Part shown: positions 18,548 through 26,339 of the stretch, piece after piece
How the letters are laid out: the number at the start of each line of letters is the position of its first letter
How positions within the stretch are numbered: the stretch's first letter is position 1
Source: Maricaulis sp963975345
Lineage (GTDB): Bacteria; Pseudomonadota; Alphaproteobacteria; Caulobacterales; Maricaulaceae
Direction: 5' to 3'
Length of the DNA: 64,000 bases
Assembly (NCBI RefSeq): GCF_963975345.1
Contig: NZ_CAXBGE010000002.1
Span: 124,001 to 188,000 of the forward strand
Notes under the pieces: generated by a model
Databases searched by the model: none
What the model was told of the DNA's origin: nothing
Seen by the model: only the letters and a program-made list of their open reading frames with translations
Translations under genes and position numbers: made by a program

Positions 18548-19041
18548 GCCAAGCTCCCAATGCTGCGCGCCCGGCGATGATGGGCGTGACAGATCGCAAT
18601 GGCCAGCGCATCGGCTGCGTCAGCGGTTGCTTTGGTGCCGGGCAGCAGGATTGAGACCATGGCTGCGATCTGCGCCTTGTCGGCGGCGCCGGTGCCGACG
18701 ACCGATTTCTTGACCAGCCGGGCCGCGTATTCGGCAACAGGCAATCCTGCCTGGGCCGGGGCGAGCAGAGCCGCTGCACGCGCATGGCCAAGCTTGAGTG
18801 CCGAAGCCGCATTCTTGGCCATAAAGGCTTCCTCAATCGCGGATTCATCCGGCTGATGGATGCGAACCAGCTCGCTGACGGCATCAAAAATGTGGTTGAG
18901 ACGCATGGCTAGGGGCGCGTCAGTCGGTGGGGTAACCACGCCGTGCGCGACGGCTGCCAAACGGCTCCCATCGACGGTAATAACGCCCCATCCCATCCGC
19001 CGAAGGCCAGGGTCAATTCCCAGAATTCTGATCGAAGCCAC
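18544..19041 (-). CDS. ruvC: Crossover junction endodeoxyribonuclease RuvC
   Basis: RuvC resolves Holliday junctions by paired nicking. The first catalytic Asp is in RILGIDPGLRRMGWG, the Glu in AIEEAFMAKNAASALKLG, and the C-terminal acidic pair in DAADALAIAICHAHH. A GTG at 19041 preceded by AAAGG about 11 nt upstream gives 165 aa, normal for the family; a GTG at 19053 is the alternative. It opens the minus-strand ruv-tol run and diverges from the Tat-repeat cluster. Confidence 0.95.
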   Translation of the reverse strand: MASIRILGIDPGLRRMGWGVITVDGSRLAAVAHGVVTPPTDAPLAMRLNHIFDAVSELVRIHQPDESAIEEAFMAKNAASALKLGHARAAALLAPAQAGLPVAEYAARLVKKSVVGTGAADKAQIAAMVSILLPGTKATADAADALAIAICHAHHRRARSIGSLA

Positions 19042-19255
19042 AATAACGCCCACCTTTGATCAATGACTTAGCATTGAACGATGAAAAAGAACAAGAGGGG
19101 AACAGAAAATATCACCGAAGTCATGCTCGCAATACGGGTGTTTTCGAACCGCACCCTTATGAGAGCGCTTCGCAGTCTCAGAAATGCTGCGAATAACTCG
19201 CACTATTCATGTTTATCTCATTGGAATTACTCGTTTTTTTATTTAGTTGTTTCGT

Positions 19256-19285
19256 TTGACGACCTTCCCACGCCCCCGCTAGGAT
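19256..19285 (+). promoter_or_regulatory. Candidate sigma-70-type promoter of the Tat-repeat cluster
   Basis: TTGACG at 19256-19261 and TAGGAT at 19280-19285 are separated by 18 nt, in the AT-rich gap between ruvC and the first repeat-protein gene, 61 bp before its ATG. The rest of the 19054-19346 gap is AT-rich and holds no convincing gene. Confidence 0.4.
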
Positions 19286-19346
19286 AAGAAACATATTTAA
19301 CGCCGGCGAACGTTGGGTTCACGGTGAGTTTCAAGGGGAAGATTTC

Positions 19347-19688
19347 ATGGCGAAAAAGGGTAAATTGAGCAGGCGCTCCTTTTTGATGCGGGTTGCAGGC
19401 GGCACGGTTGCAGTCGGCGCAGTCGGCGCGGTCGCGGGCGCGACGATGCTGCAGCGCAGTACCGATGCCGACCCATCCGATTCCGGTGGCAATGGCCGAA
19501 CTGGCATCACCGATAGCGATCCAAATGATCAAGCGCGCCACGGCACCGGCTATACCGGCCTGACCGATAGCGATAGCGGCTCTTGCGCCGACACCGGCGG
19601 TCACGGTCGCGGCAATACCGGCTACACTGACAGTGACAGCGGAAACTGCTCCGACCCAGGTGGCCGCGGTCGCGGGCCAAGCCGTTAA
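19347..19688 (+). CDS. Tat-exported Asp/Gly-Arg repeat protein 1 (4 repeats)
   Basis: I do not recognise a named family. The 113-aa protein starts with the leader MAKKGKLSRRSFL and a hydrophobic Ala/Gly/Val stretch, a textbook twin-arginine signal. The mature part is four degenerate repeats, two of them PxD-type (TDSDPND) and two of the form TDSDSGxCxDxGGxGRG, each carrying one Cys. DxDxG spacing resembles calcium-binding loops, while GRGRG tails are strongly basic, so the chain alternates acidic and basic patches. It is first of three tandem paralogues followed by a JmjC oxygenase. Presumed periplasmic; function unknown. Confidence 0.8.
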   Translation: MAKKGKLSRRSFLMRVAGGTVAVGAVGAVAGATMLQRSTDADPSDSGGNGRTGITDSDPNDQARHGTGYTGLTDSDSGSCADTGGHGRGNTGYTDSDSGNCSDPGGRGRGPSR

Positions 19689-19701
19689 GGCAAACGAATT
19701 T

Positions 19702-19732
19702 CGGGCCCGTACAGTTTAACCGTACGGGCCCG
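19702..19732 (+). terminator. Strong hairpin after repeat protein 1
   Basis: CGGGCCCGTAC (19702-19712) and GTACGGGCCCG (19722-19732) make a perfect 11-bp stem with a 9-nt loop, 13 bp after the stop. No T run follows, so it may be an attenuator, processing site or mRNA stabiliser rather than a full terminator, setting the ratio of the first gene to the rest. Confidence 0.55.
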
Positions 19733-19800
19733 CCCATCTTGCGAGGGATGGCATGCCGGCCCCTGGGGAGGCGCCGGAACTGATCTCAAAGGAATTTGGC

Positions 19801-20496
19801 ATGGCAAAAAAGGGAAAGCTCAGCCGCCGTTCGTTTCTGACGAGCGTGGCGGGCGCAGCAGTGGCCACTGGCGCCGCCGCCGTCATCACGGGCGGCTCTG
19901 AAGCTCAGCGCTATACCGGCCGCACCGACAGCGATACCGGCAATCATGCCGACCGCGCCGGTTATGGCCATACTGGTTTGACCGACAGCGATAGCGGGTC
20001 AAACGCCGACGGTGTCGGCCATGGCCGTGGCAGCACGGGCTATACCGACAACGATACGGGTACCTGGCGTGACCCAGCGGGCCGCGGTCGGGGCAATACC
20101 GGCGTCACCGACAGCGATTCGGGCAGCTATGCTGACCCTGCCAATCGCGGACGCGGCGGTCGGACCGGCGTGACCGACGGCGATAGCGGCAATTACTCGG
20201 ATCCAGTTGGCCGAGGTCGTGGGACGCGCCGCGGCTCATCGGGCCTGACCGATTCAGATCCAAATGACTCGGTTGGCAACGGACGTGGCTCACGGCGCGG
20301 CACAACGGGGCTAACAGATTCCGACCCGAATGACTCGGTCGGGAATGGACGTGGCTCACAGAACTTCACGGATAGCGATTCCGGTAGTTGTTCCGATCCA
20401 GGTGGACGCGGTCGTGGGCCGGTACGCCAAGGTGCGTCCGACAGCGATTCCGGCGGGTGTTCTGATCCCGGCGGGCGCGGCCGTCCCGGCTATTAG
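19801..20496 (+). CDS. Tat-exported Asp/Gly-Arg repeat protein 2 (9 repeats)
   Basis: The 231-aa paralogue starts with almost the same leader (MAKKGKLSRRSFLTSVAG) and then nine repeats of 18-25 residues with consensus T-D-S-D-[ST]-G-x-x-x-D-P-x-G-R-G-R-G. Two units are shortened (TDSDPNDSVGNGRG, nearly identical to each other, a recent duplication), and the last two carry Cys (SGSCSDPGG, SGGCSDPGG) where the middle ones have Tyr, Trp, His or Asn. The frame is open from 19753, but the leader homology fixes ATG 19801. No catalytic domain, no membrane helix beyond the signal. Same operon as the neighbours; likely substrate or structural scaffold. Confidence 0.82.
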   Translation: MAKKGKLSRRSFLTSVAGAAVATGAAAVITGGSEAQRYTGRTDSDTGNHADRAGYGHTGLTDSDSGSNADGVGHGRGSTGYTDNDTGTWRDPAGRGRGNTGVTDSDSGSYADPANRGRGGRTGVTDGDSGNYSDPVGRGRGTRRGSSGLTDSDPNDSVGNGRGSRRGTTGLTDSDPNDSVGNGRGSQNFTDSDSGSCSDPGGRGRGPVRQGASDSDSGGCSDPGGRGRPGY

Positions 20497-20514
20497 CGCC
20501 ATTGCTCGCGACTG

Positions 20515-20554
20515 AATTTGCGGGCGAGCCAAACTAGCTGGCTCGCCCAAATTT
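20515..20554 (+). terminator. Strong hairpin after repeat protein 2
   Basis: GGGCGAGCC (20522-20530) pairs with GGCTCGCCC (20540-20548), extended outside by AATTTG/CAAATT. It lies 18 bp after the stop, matching the position of the hairpins after the other two repeat genes, although the sequence differs. Confidence 0.55.
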
Positions 20555-20591
20555 CTTGACGCCCAACCTTCTCAAGAGGGAGATACAAGCA

Positions 20592-21272
20592 ATGGCCAAA
20601 CGTGGAAAACTGAGCCGCCGGTCCTTTCTGACCCGCGTGGCAGGCGCGTCGCTCGCCGTCGGTGCGACCGGGATTGTCTCGGGTTGCGCGACAACGGGAT
20701 ATTCCGACTCTGACCCCTATGATCCGGCCGGCGGTGGCGGTTACGGGAACGGGAACGGCGCAACCGATGCCGATACCGGCCGCTATGCCGACCAGGCTGG
20801 ATACGGCCGGGGCGGCGGCACCACCGATGCCGATACGGGCAGTTATGCTGACCCTGTCGGCCGAGGACGCGGCGGCGGCGTGACCGATAGCGATACCGGC
20901 AATTACGCAGACCCTGTTGGCCGCGGACGCGGCAGCAGCGGCATTACCGACAGCGATACGGGCAGTTATTCTGACCCCGTCGGCCGTGGTCGCGGTGGTG
21001 GCGGCGGAAATCGCGTTACCGATAGCGACTCCGGCCGATACGCTGATCCGCCGGGCCGTGGCCGCGGTGGTAATTCAGGCGCCACCGACAGCGACACCGG
21101 CGCCTATTCCGATCCAGCTGGGCGCGGCCGGGGCGGCGGCGTGACCGATAATGACAGCGGCAGCTACGCCGATCCCGTCGGACAGGGACGTGGTCGCAGT
21201 GGCCGCTCTGGCGTGACCGATAGCGATTCCGGCGCATATGCCGATCCTGCCGGGCGAGGCCGGGGCCGCTGA
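20592..21272 (+). CDS. Tat-exported Asp/Gly-Arg repeat protein 3 (9 repeats, probable lipoprotein)
   Basis: The 226-aa third paralogue has the leader MAKRGKLSRRSFLTRVAGA and, unlike the others, a lipobox (IVSGC) at the end of the hydrophobic stretch, so it may be a Tat-exported lipoprotein. Nine repeats follow, very regular: T-D-[SA]-D-[ST]-G-x-Y-[AS]-D-P-x-G-R-G-R-G, with Tyr rather than Cys at the variable position and Gly-rich spacers up to eight residues. AGAGGGAG about 10 nt upstream supports ATG 20592. It may anchor at the membrane what the two soluble paralogues form in the periplasm. Function unknown; followed 134 bp later by the JmjC gene. Confidence 0.82.
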   Translation: MAKRGKLSRRSFLTRVAGASLAVGATGIVSGCATTGYSDSDPYDPAGGGGYGNGNGATDADTGRYADQAGYGRGGGTTDADTGSYADPVGRGRGGGVTDSDTGNYADPVGRGRGSSGITDSDTGSYSDPVGRGRGGGGGNRVTDSDSGRYADPPGRGRGGNSGATDSDTGAYSDPAGRGRGGGVTDNDSGSYADPVGQGRGRSGRSGVTDSDSGAYADPAGRGRGR

Positions 21273-21286
21273 TTTCAAGACAGCAC

Positions 21287-21326
21287 GACGCGGCATGCCC
21301 GGCTTCACCGCCGGGCATGCCGTGTC
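21287..21326 (+). terminator. Strong hairpin after repeat protein 3
   Basis: CGGCATGCCCGG (21291-21302) and CCGGGCATGCCG (21311-21322) form a perfect 12-bp stem with an 8-nt loop, extended by GAC/GTC outside one mismatch. No T tract follows, so read-through into the JmjC gene is likely. Confidence 0.55.
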
Positions 21327-21406
21327 GGCAATTCAATGCCCTGCAGGGCTGACAATTCTATGCAAAATCCCGGCGCTACGTGCGTTTCGGGACTGGGCGG
21401 GGACAT

Positions 21407-22594
21407 ATGAGCGACCAACAGTGGATGCATGACGTCATCGGGTATTTGCTGGATCCGATGAGTGCCGAGGACTTCTTCAGGGATTATCACGAGAAGAAGG
21501 CCCTTATCGCCCACCGCGATGATCCGGAACGCTATCGTCCACTGCTCTCGATCCAGCGGATCGATGATCTGATTTCCAGCATGGATTTCCAGGCCGGCTC
21601 GCTCGACATGGCGCGGTCGGATCCGCCGATTTCACGCGCCGATTACAGCTTCGACAGCGGGATGATCGACCGCGGCGCCGTCGCACGACATTTTCAGCAA
21701 GGCGCGACCATCGTTCTGCCACAGCTGCATCAGGTCGACCCGACACTGGCGGGCTTCACACGTTCGATCGAATCCCTGCTCTCCTGCCACGTCCAGACCA
21801 ATATCTACCTGACGCCACCGGACGCCCAGGGCTTCAAGACCCATTACGACGATCACGACGTTCTGGTGTTGCAGGTCGAGGGCTCCAAATCCTGGCGGCT
21901 GTACGACACGCCGGTCGAAAATCCCTATCGCGGGGAAGGCTTCCAGCCCGGTGCGCATGAGGTCGGTGAACCGGTTGAGGAATTTGTCCTGCGGGCCGGC
22001 GAGTGCGCCTATGTCCCGCGCGGTATGATGCATGATGCCTCAACCCACGGCCATGCCATGTCGCTGCACATCACGGTCGGCCTGATCGTCAAGACCTGGG
22101 CCGATCTGATGCTCGAAGTCGTCTCGGATGTCGCTCTGCGGCGCCCGGAATTCAGGCACGCCTTGCCCGTCGGCTTTGCCCGTCCCGACTTCGACCGCTC
22201 AAACAGCGCCGTCCAGTTCAAGGGCCTGATCGATGCGCTCGTCAGCGAGGCCGATCTGGATTCCTCATTCGATATTTTTGTCGACAATTTCATCCGGTCC
22301 CGAACACCGAATACACGCGGCACGGTCGTGAATTACGACACGCCGGGCAAAGCCGATCAGCGCTATTGCCTCCGGAATCTCGTGCCTTGGCGATTGGCCG
22401 AAGATGGCGAAGAAGTGGTGATAATCACCGCTGGCGGCGAAGTGCGCTTTCCCGCCGCCGCCGAACCCGGGCTGCATATCCTGCTCGATGGTGGCGAAAT
22501 CTCCAGCGAAAGCTTCCCGGACCTCAGCGAGGAACTGGTGCTGGAAACCCTGCAGAAACTCTTCGCCTTCGGGATCGCCGAACCGGTCGACTGA
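21407..22594 (+). CDS. JmjC/cupin-like Fe(II)/2-oxoglutarate oxygenase (YcfD/ROXA-like)
   Basis: The 395-aa protein matches the JmjC-only hydroxylase group exemplified by bacterial YcfD, which hydroxylates an Arg of ribosomal protein uL16. The iron triad is visible: HYD (His146, Asp148) in KTHYDDHDVLVLQVEGSK and a distal His at 221 (MSLHITVG); Lys/Arg near SKSWRLY fit 2-oxoglutarate binding. The C-terminal part (about 230-395) is a dimerisation and winged-helix-like region as in that group. GGGGAC before ATG 21407 sets the start. It could be the housekeeping uL16 oxygenase, but its place directly behind three Gly-Arg repeat proteins suggests they are its substrates. Confidence 0.85.
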   Translation: MSDQQWMHDVIGYLLDPMSAEDFFRDYHEKKALIAHRDDPERYRPLLSIQRIDDLISSMDFQAGSLDMARSDPPISRADYSFDSGMIDRGAVARHFQQGATIVLPQLHQVDPTLAGFTRSIESLLSCHVQTNIYLTPPDAQGFKTHYDDHDVLVLQVEGSKSWRLYDTPVENPYRGEGFQPGAHEVGEPVEEFVLRAGECAYVPRGMMHDASTHGHAMSLHITVGLIVKTWADLMLEVVSDVALRRPEFRHALPVGFARPDFDRSNSAVQFKGLIDALVSEADLDSSFDIFVDNFIRSRTPNTRGTVVNYDTPGKADQRYCLRNLVPWRLAEDGEEVVIITAGGEVRFPAAAEPGLHILLDGGEISSESFPDLSEELVLETLQKLFAFGIAEPVD

Positions 22595-22626
22595 CGGCGC
22601 AGCCGACTATTCAGCAATGCCTTCCG

Positions 22627-22644
22627 CGACCCGGTTCAGGGTCG
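22627..22644. terminator. Weak hairpin between the convergent JmjC and tkt genes
   Basis: CGACCC and GGGTCG form a 6-bp stem with a 6-nt loop in the 68-bp convergent gap. No T run on either strand; a possible but unproven bidirectional terminator. Confidence 0.3.
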
Positions 22645-22662
22645 TACAAGGACGTCTGGCGA

Positions 22663-24645
22663 TTATCGCGCCAGGCGTTCGCGGGCTTTCTTGACGATGG
22701 CGTCGGCAGTAATGCCAAACAATTCATACAATTGCTCGGCCGGTGCGCTGGCGCCAAATCCGGTCATGCCGACAAAATCCCCATCGACCCCGATCAGCGA
22801 ATCCCAGCCATAACGCAAGGCAGCCTCAACACCGATGCACGGCACGCCGGGCAGCAGGATTTCGTCGCGATAACGCCGGCCCTGCTCGAGAAACACGTCG
22901 ATACACGGCGCCGAGACGACCCGTGCCGCGATGCCGACGGCGGCAAGCTGCTCGGCGGCGGTCACGGCAAGGCCAACTTCCGACCCGGTTGCGACCAGAT
23001 TGATATCCGGTGCGCCGTTGGTATCCCGCAGGATATACGCCCCACGGGTTGACCGATTCTCCTCGCCATCATCATCGCGCAGGAAGGGCAAGGTTTGCCG
23101 TGACAAGGCCAGAACGGTCGGCCCGTCGAGGCGCAGCAGTGCCATTTCCCAAGCCTCGGCCGTTTCCAATGCGTCTGCAGGACGGTAGACATGCATATTC
23201 GGGATCGCGCGCAGCGAAGCCAGCGTCTCGACCGGCTGGTGCGTCGGACCGTCTTCGCCCAAGCCAATCGAATCATGCGTGAACACGTAAACCACTGGCT
23301 GTTGCATCAGCGCGGACAGCCGCATCGCTGGCCGGCAATAATCGGCAAACACCAGGAAGGTCGCGACATGGGCGCGAAAACCGCCATGCAGCGCGATGCC
23401 ATTGGCGCAGGCCGCCATGCCATGCTCACGAATTCCGAAATGGATGTATTGCCCGTCATAGGACTCAGCCGAAACGACACCGACACCCGGTGTCTTGGTC
23501 AGGTTCGATCCGGTCAAATCGGCCGAGCCGCCAACCAGGCTTGGCCATTGGTCAATAATTGCGGCAAGCGCCTTGCCGGATGCGGCACGCGAGGCGAGAT
23601 CGGGACGATCTTCGGCGACCTTGGCGCGCCAAGCGGTCAGCGCGGCCCGTTCCGCTTCGCCGGCGTCGCCGGAGAGTTGAGAGACAAACTCGCCAACCAG
23701 ATCGGACGCGGAAAGCCGGTCACACCAAGCAGCATGGGCATCGGCTGAGCCCACGGCATGCCAGTCGGCATAAATCTCATCGGGAATTTCGAACGGGCCA
23801 TGTGTCCAGCCGAGCGCCTTGCGTGTGCCGGCGATCTCGTCTGCACCGAGGGGCGCGCCATGACTGCCAGCAGTGCCGGCCTTGGTCGGCGCGCCATAAC
23901 CAATCGTCGTGCGGCAGGCGATCAGGACCGGCCGGTCGCTGGTCTTCGCTGCGGTGATCGCCGCATCTACCGCATCGATATCATGACCGTCGACCCGGCT
24001 GGTTGCCCAGCCTGCCGCCTCGAAACGCTTTAGGGTATCAGTCGATTCGGAAAGACCGGTCGGGCCATCAATCGAGATTTCATTATCGTCCCATAACACA
24101 CACAGGCGGTTGAGCTTGAGATGCCCGGCCAGCGAGATCGCTTCATGGCTGATGCCTTCCTGCAAATCGCCGTCTGACGCGATTACCCAGGTGCGATGAT
24201 CGACAAGGGCATCGCCATAGCGCGCATTGAGCATGCGCTCGGCCAAGGCGAAGCCGACCGACATCGAGATCCCCTGCCCCAGCGGGCCAGTCGTCGCCTC
24301 GACGCCAACGGTGTGGCCGTATTCCGGGTGACCGGGCGTGAGCGAGTCGAGCTGGCGGAACTGCTTGATCTGGTCGAGGGTCATGTCCTCGAAGCCGGTC
24401 AGGTGCAGCAGCGAATAGAGCAGCATCGAGCCGTGACCGGCCGAGAGAATGAAGCGGTCGCGATCGGCCCAGCCCGGTCCTGCCGGATCGAATTTCATAT
24501 GCTTGGCCCAGAGCACGGTCGCGACATCGGCCATGCCCATCGGCATGCCAGGGTGACCGGAATTGGCCGCCTGCACCGCGTCCATCGAGAGCGCCCGGAT
24601 GGCATTGGCCATTTGAGCGAGACGGGTCCGGGGAATTGCGTTCAT
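22663..24645 (-). CDS. tkt: Transketolase
   Basis: Transketolase moves two-carbon ketol units between sugar phosphates in the pentose phosphate pathway using thiamine diphosphate. The 660-aa length is standard. Visible motifs are NSGHPGMPMG, the TPP motif SDGDLQEG...DDNEISIDG, the transketolase signature GLGEDGPTHQPVE and YRPAD. The first Gly of the usual GDGD is Ser here, a common variant. It is the last gene of a minus-strand hexose-phosphate run, 57 bp after pgi. Confidence 0.96.
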   Translation of the reverse strand: MNAIPRTRLAQMANAIRALSMDAVQAANSGHPGMPMGMADVATVLWAKHMKFDPAGPGWADRDRFILSAGHGSMLLYSLLHLTGFEDMTLDQIKQFRQLDSLTPGHPEYGHTVGVEATTGPLGQGISMSVGFALAERMLNARYGDALVDHRTWVIASDGDLQEGISHEAISLAGHLKLNRLCVLWDDNEISIDGPTGLSESTDTLKRFEAAGWATSRVDGHDIDAVDAAITAAKTSDRPVLIACRTTIGYGAPTKAGTAGSHGAPLGADEIAGTRKALGWTHGPFEIPDEIYADWHAVGSADAHAAWCDRLSASDLVGEFVSQLSGDAGEAERAALTAWRAKVAEDRPDLASRAASGKALAAIIDQWPSLVGGSADLTGSNLTKTPGVGVVSAESYDGQYIHFGIREHGMAACANGIALHGGFRAHVATFLVFADYCRPAMRLSALMQQPVVYVFTHDSIGLGEDGPTHQPVETLASLRAIPNMHVYRPADALETAEAWEMALLRLDGPTVLALSRQTLPFLRDDDGEENRSTRGAYILRDTNGAPDINLVATGSEVGLAVTAAEQLAAVGIAARVVSAPCIDVFLEQGRRYRDEILLPGVPCIGVEAALRYGWDSLIGVDGDFVGMTGFGASAPAEQLYELFGITADAIVKKARERLAR

Positions 24646-24702
24646 GGCTGTCTCTCTCTTGGCATAATGGTCAACACCGGATCACCCGGCGCCGCCTGGC
24701 TG

Positions 24703-26283
24703 TCAATCCGACACAAAGCCTGTTCTGGCAAGCATTGCCTGGGTTGAGGCGTCATAGCCGCTTAATTCACCGGCCAGAATACCCTTCGTCAGCACCTTTC
24801 CCAGTTCGACACCCCATTGGTCGAATGGATTAATGCCGTAGAGCACGCTCTCAACGAAAACCTTGTGCTCATGCAGTGCCAGCAGTGCGCCGAGTGTGGC
24901 CGGAGTCAGGTCATCAAGAAGCAAAGTGGATGAGACGCGCCCGCCGGGCATGGATCTCTGCGCGGCCAGCGCGGGGTCGTCTCCGGGCGGAACCTGAATT
25001 CCGTCGAGCAGAGCGGCACCTTGCGCTGCCATATTGGCCGCGAGCACGCGCTCACGCGGGTCGGCGCTGGAGAAATGCCGGGCAATCCCGATGAAATCTA
25101 CTGGCGCCACATCGCCGCCCTGATGCAGCCATTGGAAGAAGGAATGCTGGATCTCAGTGCCCGAGCCCCCCCAAACCAGGGCGCCGCCGGGTAATCGGGC
25201 TGGCTCGCCATCGGCGGTGACCGACTTTCCCAATGATTCCATCTCAAGCTGCTGCAGAAAATTGGACAGCAGACCGAGGCGGGCGGAATAGGCCGCGACG
25301 CAGCGGCTGGGATAGCCCAGCACGCTGCGATTCCAATAGTCGACCAGCGCCTTGATCACCGGCAGATTCCGCTCCAGCGGCGCGGTGGCGAAATGCTCAT
25401 CCATCGACCGGGCCCCCTCACGGAAATCCGCAAATGCATCCGGGCCAAGGCCGATTTCGAGGCTCAAACCAACGGCGCTCCAAACCGAATAGCGACCGCC
25501 GACCCAATCGGGGAAATCGAACACACGCTCGGGGTCAATACCGAACGCGACAGCCTTGCCCCGCGCAGCCGACGCTGCCGCAAAATGCCGGCCGGCCTGT
25601 TCGACGCCAACATGGCTCGTCATCCAGGCGCGGGCCGCCTGGCCGGTCATCAGTGTTTCCTGGGTCGAAAAGGATTTGGAGGCGATGATGAAAAGCACAG
25701 TTTCAGGGTCAATCCCGGCCACCGCTCGCTCAAGTTCTGTCGGGTCCAGGCTGGCGGCAAAGCGCAGCTCCGGCCCAGCTTCGGAAGCATCGCTCAGCGC
25801 GTCCGCCACCAGGCGCGGCCCCAGATCGGAGCCGCCAATTCCGATGTTGACGACCCGGCGCACGGGCTTCCCAGCTGGCCGGAACTCTCCGCTTCGAACC
25901 TGGGTGGCGAAGGCACGGGTTTGTGCCTGCGTCCGGTCAACAAGAAGCGCGGCCTCAGAACCCTCGATATGAGCGCCGCAACGATAGGCCATGTGCAAGG
26001 CCGGACGGCCTTCGCTCGCATTGACGATACCACCCGTCAGTAGATCATCGCGCCGGGCGCCAAAATCAAACGCTTCAAGCTGGGCAATCAAGGCTGCCAG
26101 GGCGGCACGGTCGAGTCGCTGCTTGGAGAGGTCGAGTTCAATGCCGGCATGCGACATCAACAGGGTGCCGGCGCGTTGCGGGTCGCCCGCCATCAAATCG
26201 CGGAGCCTGACATCGCCGAGGCGCGCAGCATGCGCCATCAATCCTGGAGTTCGCACTGCATTTTTCCTATCGATGACCGTCAT
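24703..26283 (-). CDS. pgi: Glucose-6-phosphate isomerase
   Basis: Pgi interconverts glucose-6-P and fructose-6-P. The 526-aa product has the signatures GIGGSDLGPRL, the substrate region SKSFSTQET, catalytic Glu in NFLQQLEMESLGK and catalytic His in QHSFFQWLHQGG, plus the C-terminal Lys in HEHKVFVES...FDQWGVELGK. The ATG at 26283 has a weak SD; a GTG ten codons in is an alternative. It lies between the AGE-family isomerase gene and tkt with short gaps, consistent with one transcript. Confidence 0.96.
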   Translation of the reverse strand: MTVIDRKNAVRTPGLMAHAARLGDVRLRDLMAGDPQRAGTLLMSHAGIELDLSKQRLDRAALAALIAQLEAFDFGARRDDLLTGGIVNASEGRPALHMAYRCGAHIEGSEAALLVDRTQAQTRAFATQVRSGEFRPAGKPVRRVVNIGIGGSDLGPRLVADALSDASEAGPELRFAASLDPTELERAVAGIDPETVLFIIASKSFSTQETLMTGQAARAWMTSHVGVEQAGRHFAAASAARGKAVAFGIDPERVFDFPDWVGGRYSVWSAVGLSLEIGLGPDAFADFREGARSMDEHFATAPLERNLPVIKALVDYWNRSVLGYPSRCVAAYSARLGLLSNFLQQLEMESLGKSVTADGEPARLPGGALVWGGSGTEIQHSFFQWLHQGGDVAPVDFIGIARHFSSADPRERVLAANMAAQGAALLDGIQVPPGDDPALAAQRSMPGGRVSSTLLLDDLTPATLGALLALHEHKVFVESVLYGINPFDQWGVELGKVLTKGILAGELSGYDASTQAMLARTGFVSD

Positions 26284-26339
26284 GAAAAAAACCTAAGACC
26301 CGCCGCGCGGGAACACAAGAAAAGCTGGGACAATGTCGG

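Noticed and set aside
19081..19287. A 68-codon open frame starting MKKNKRGTENITEV in the gap before the repeat genes
   Set aside because: AT-rich, no SD, no recognisable pattern, and it overlaps the candidate promoter; more likely leader DNA.
20592..21272. Regular DNA repeats resembling a CRISPR or satellite array
   Set aside because: The period of about 60-75 bp follows codons of a protein repeat in frame, with synonymous drift; no spacers and no cas genes.
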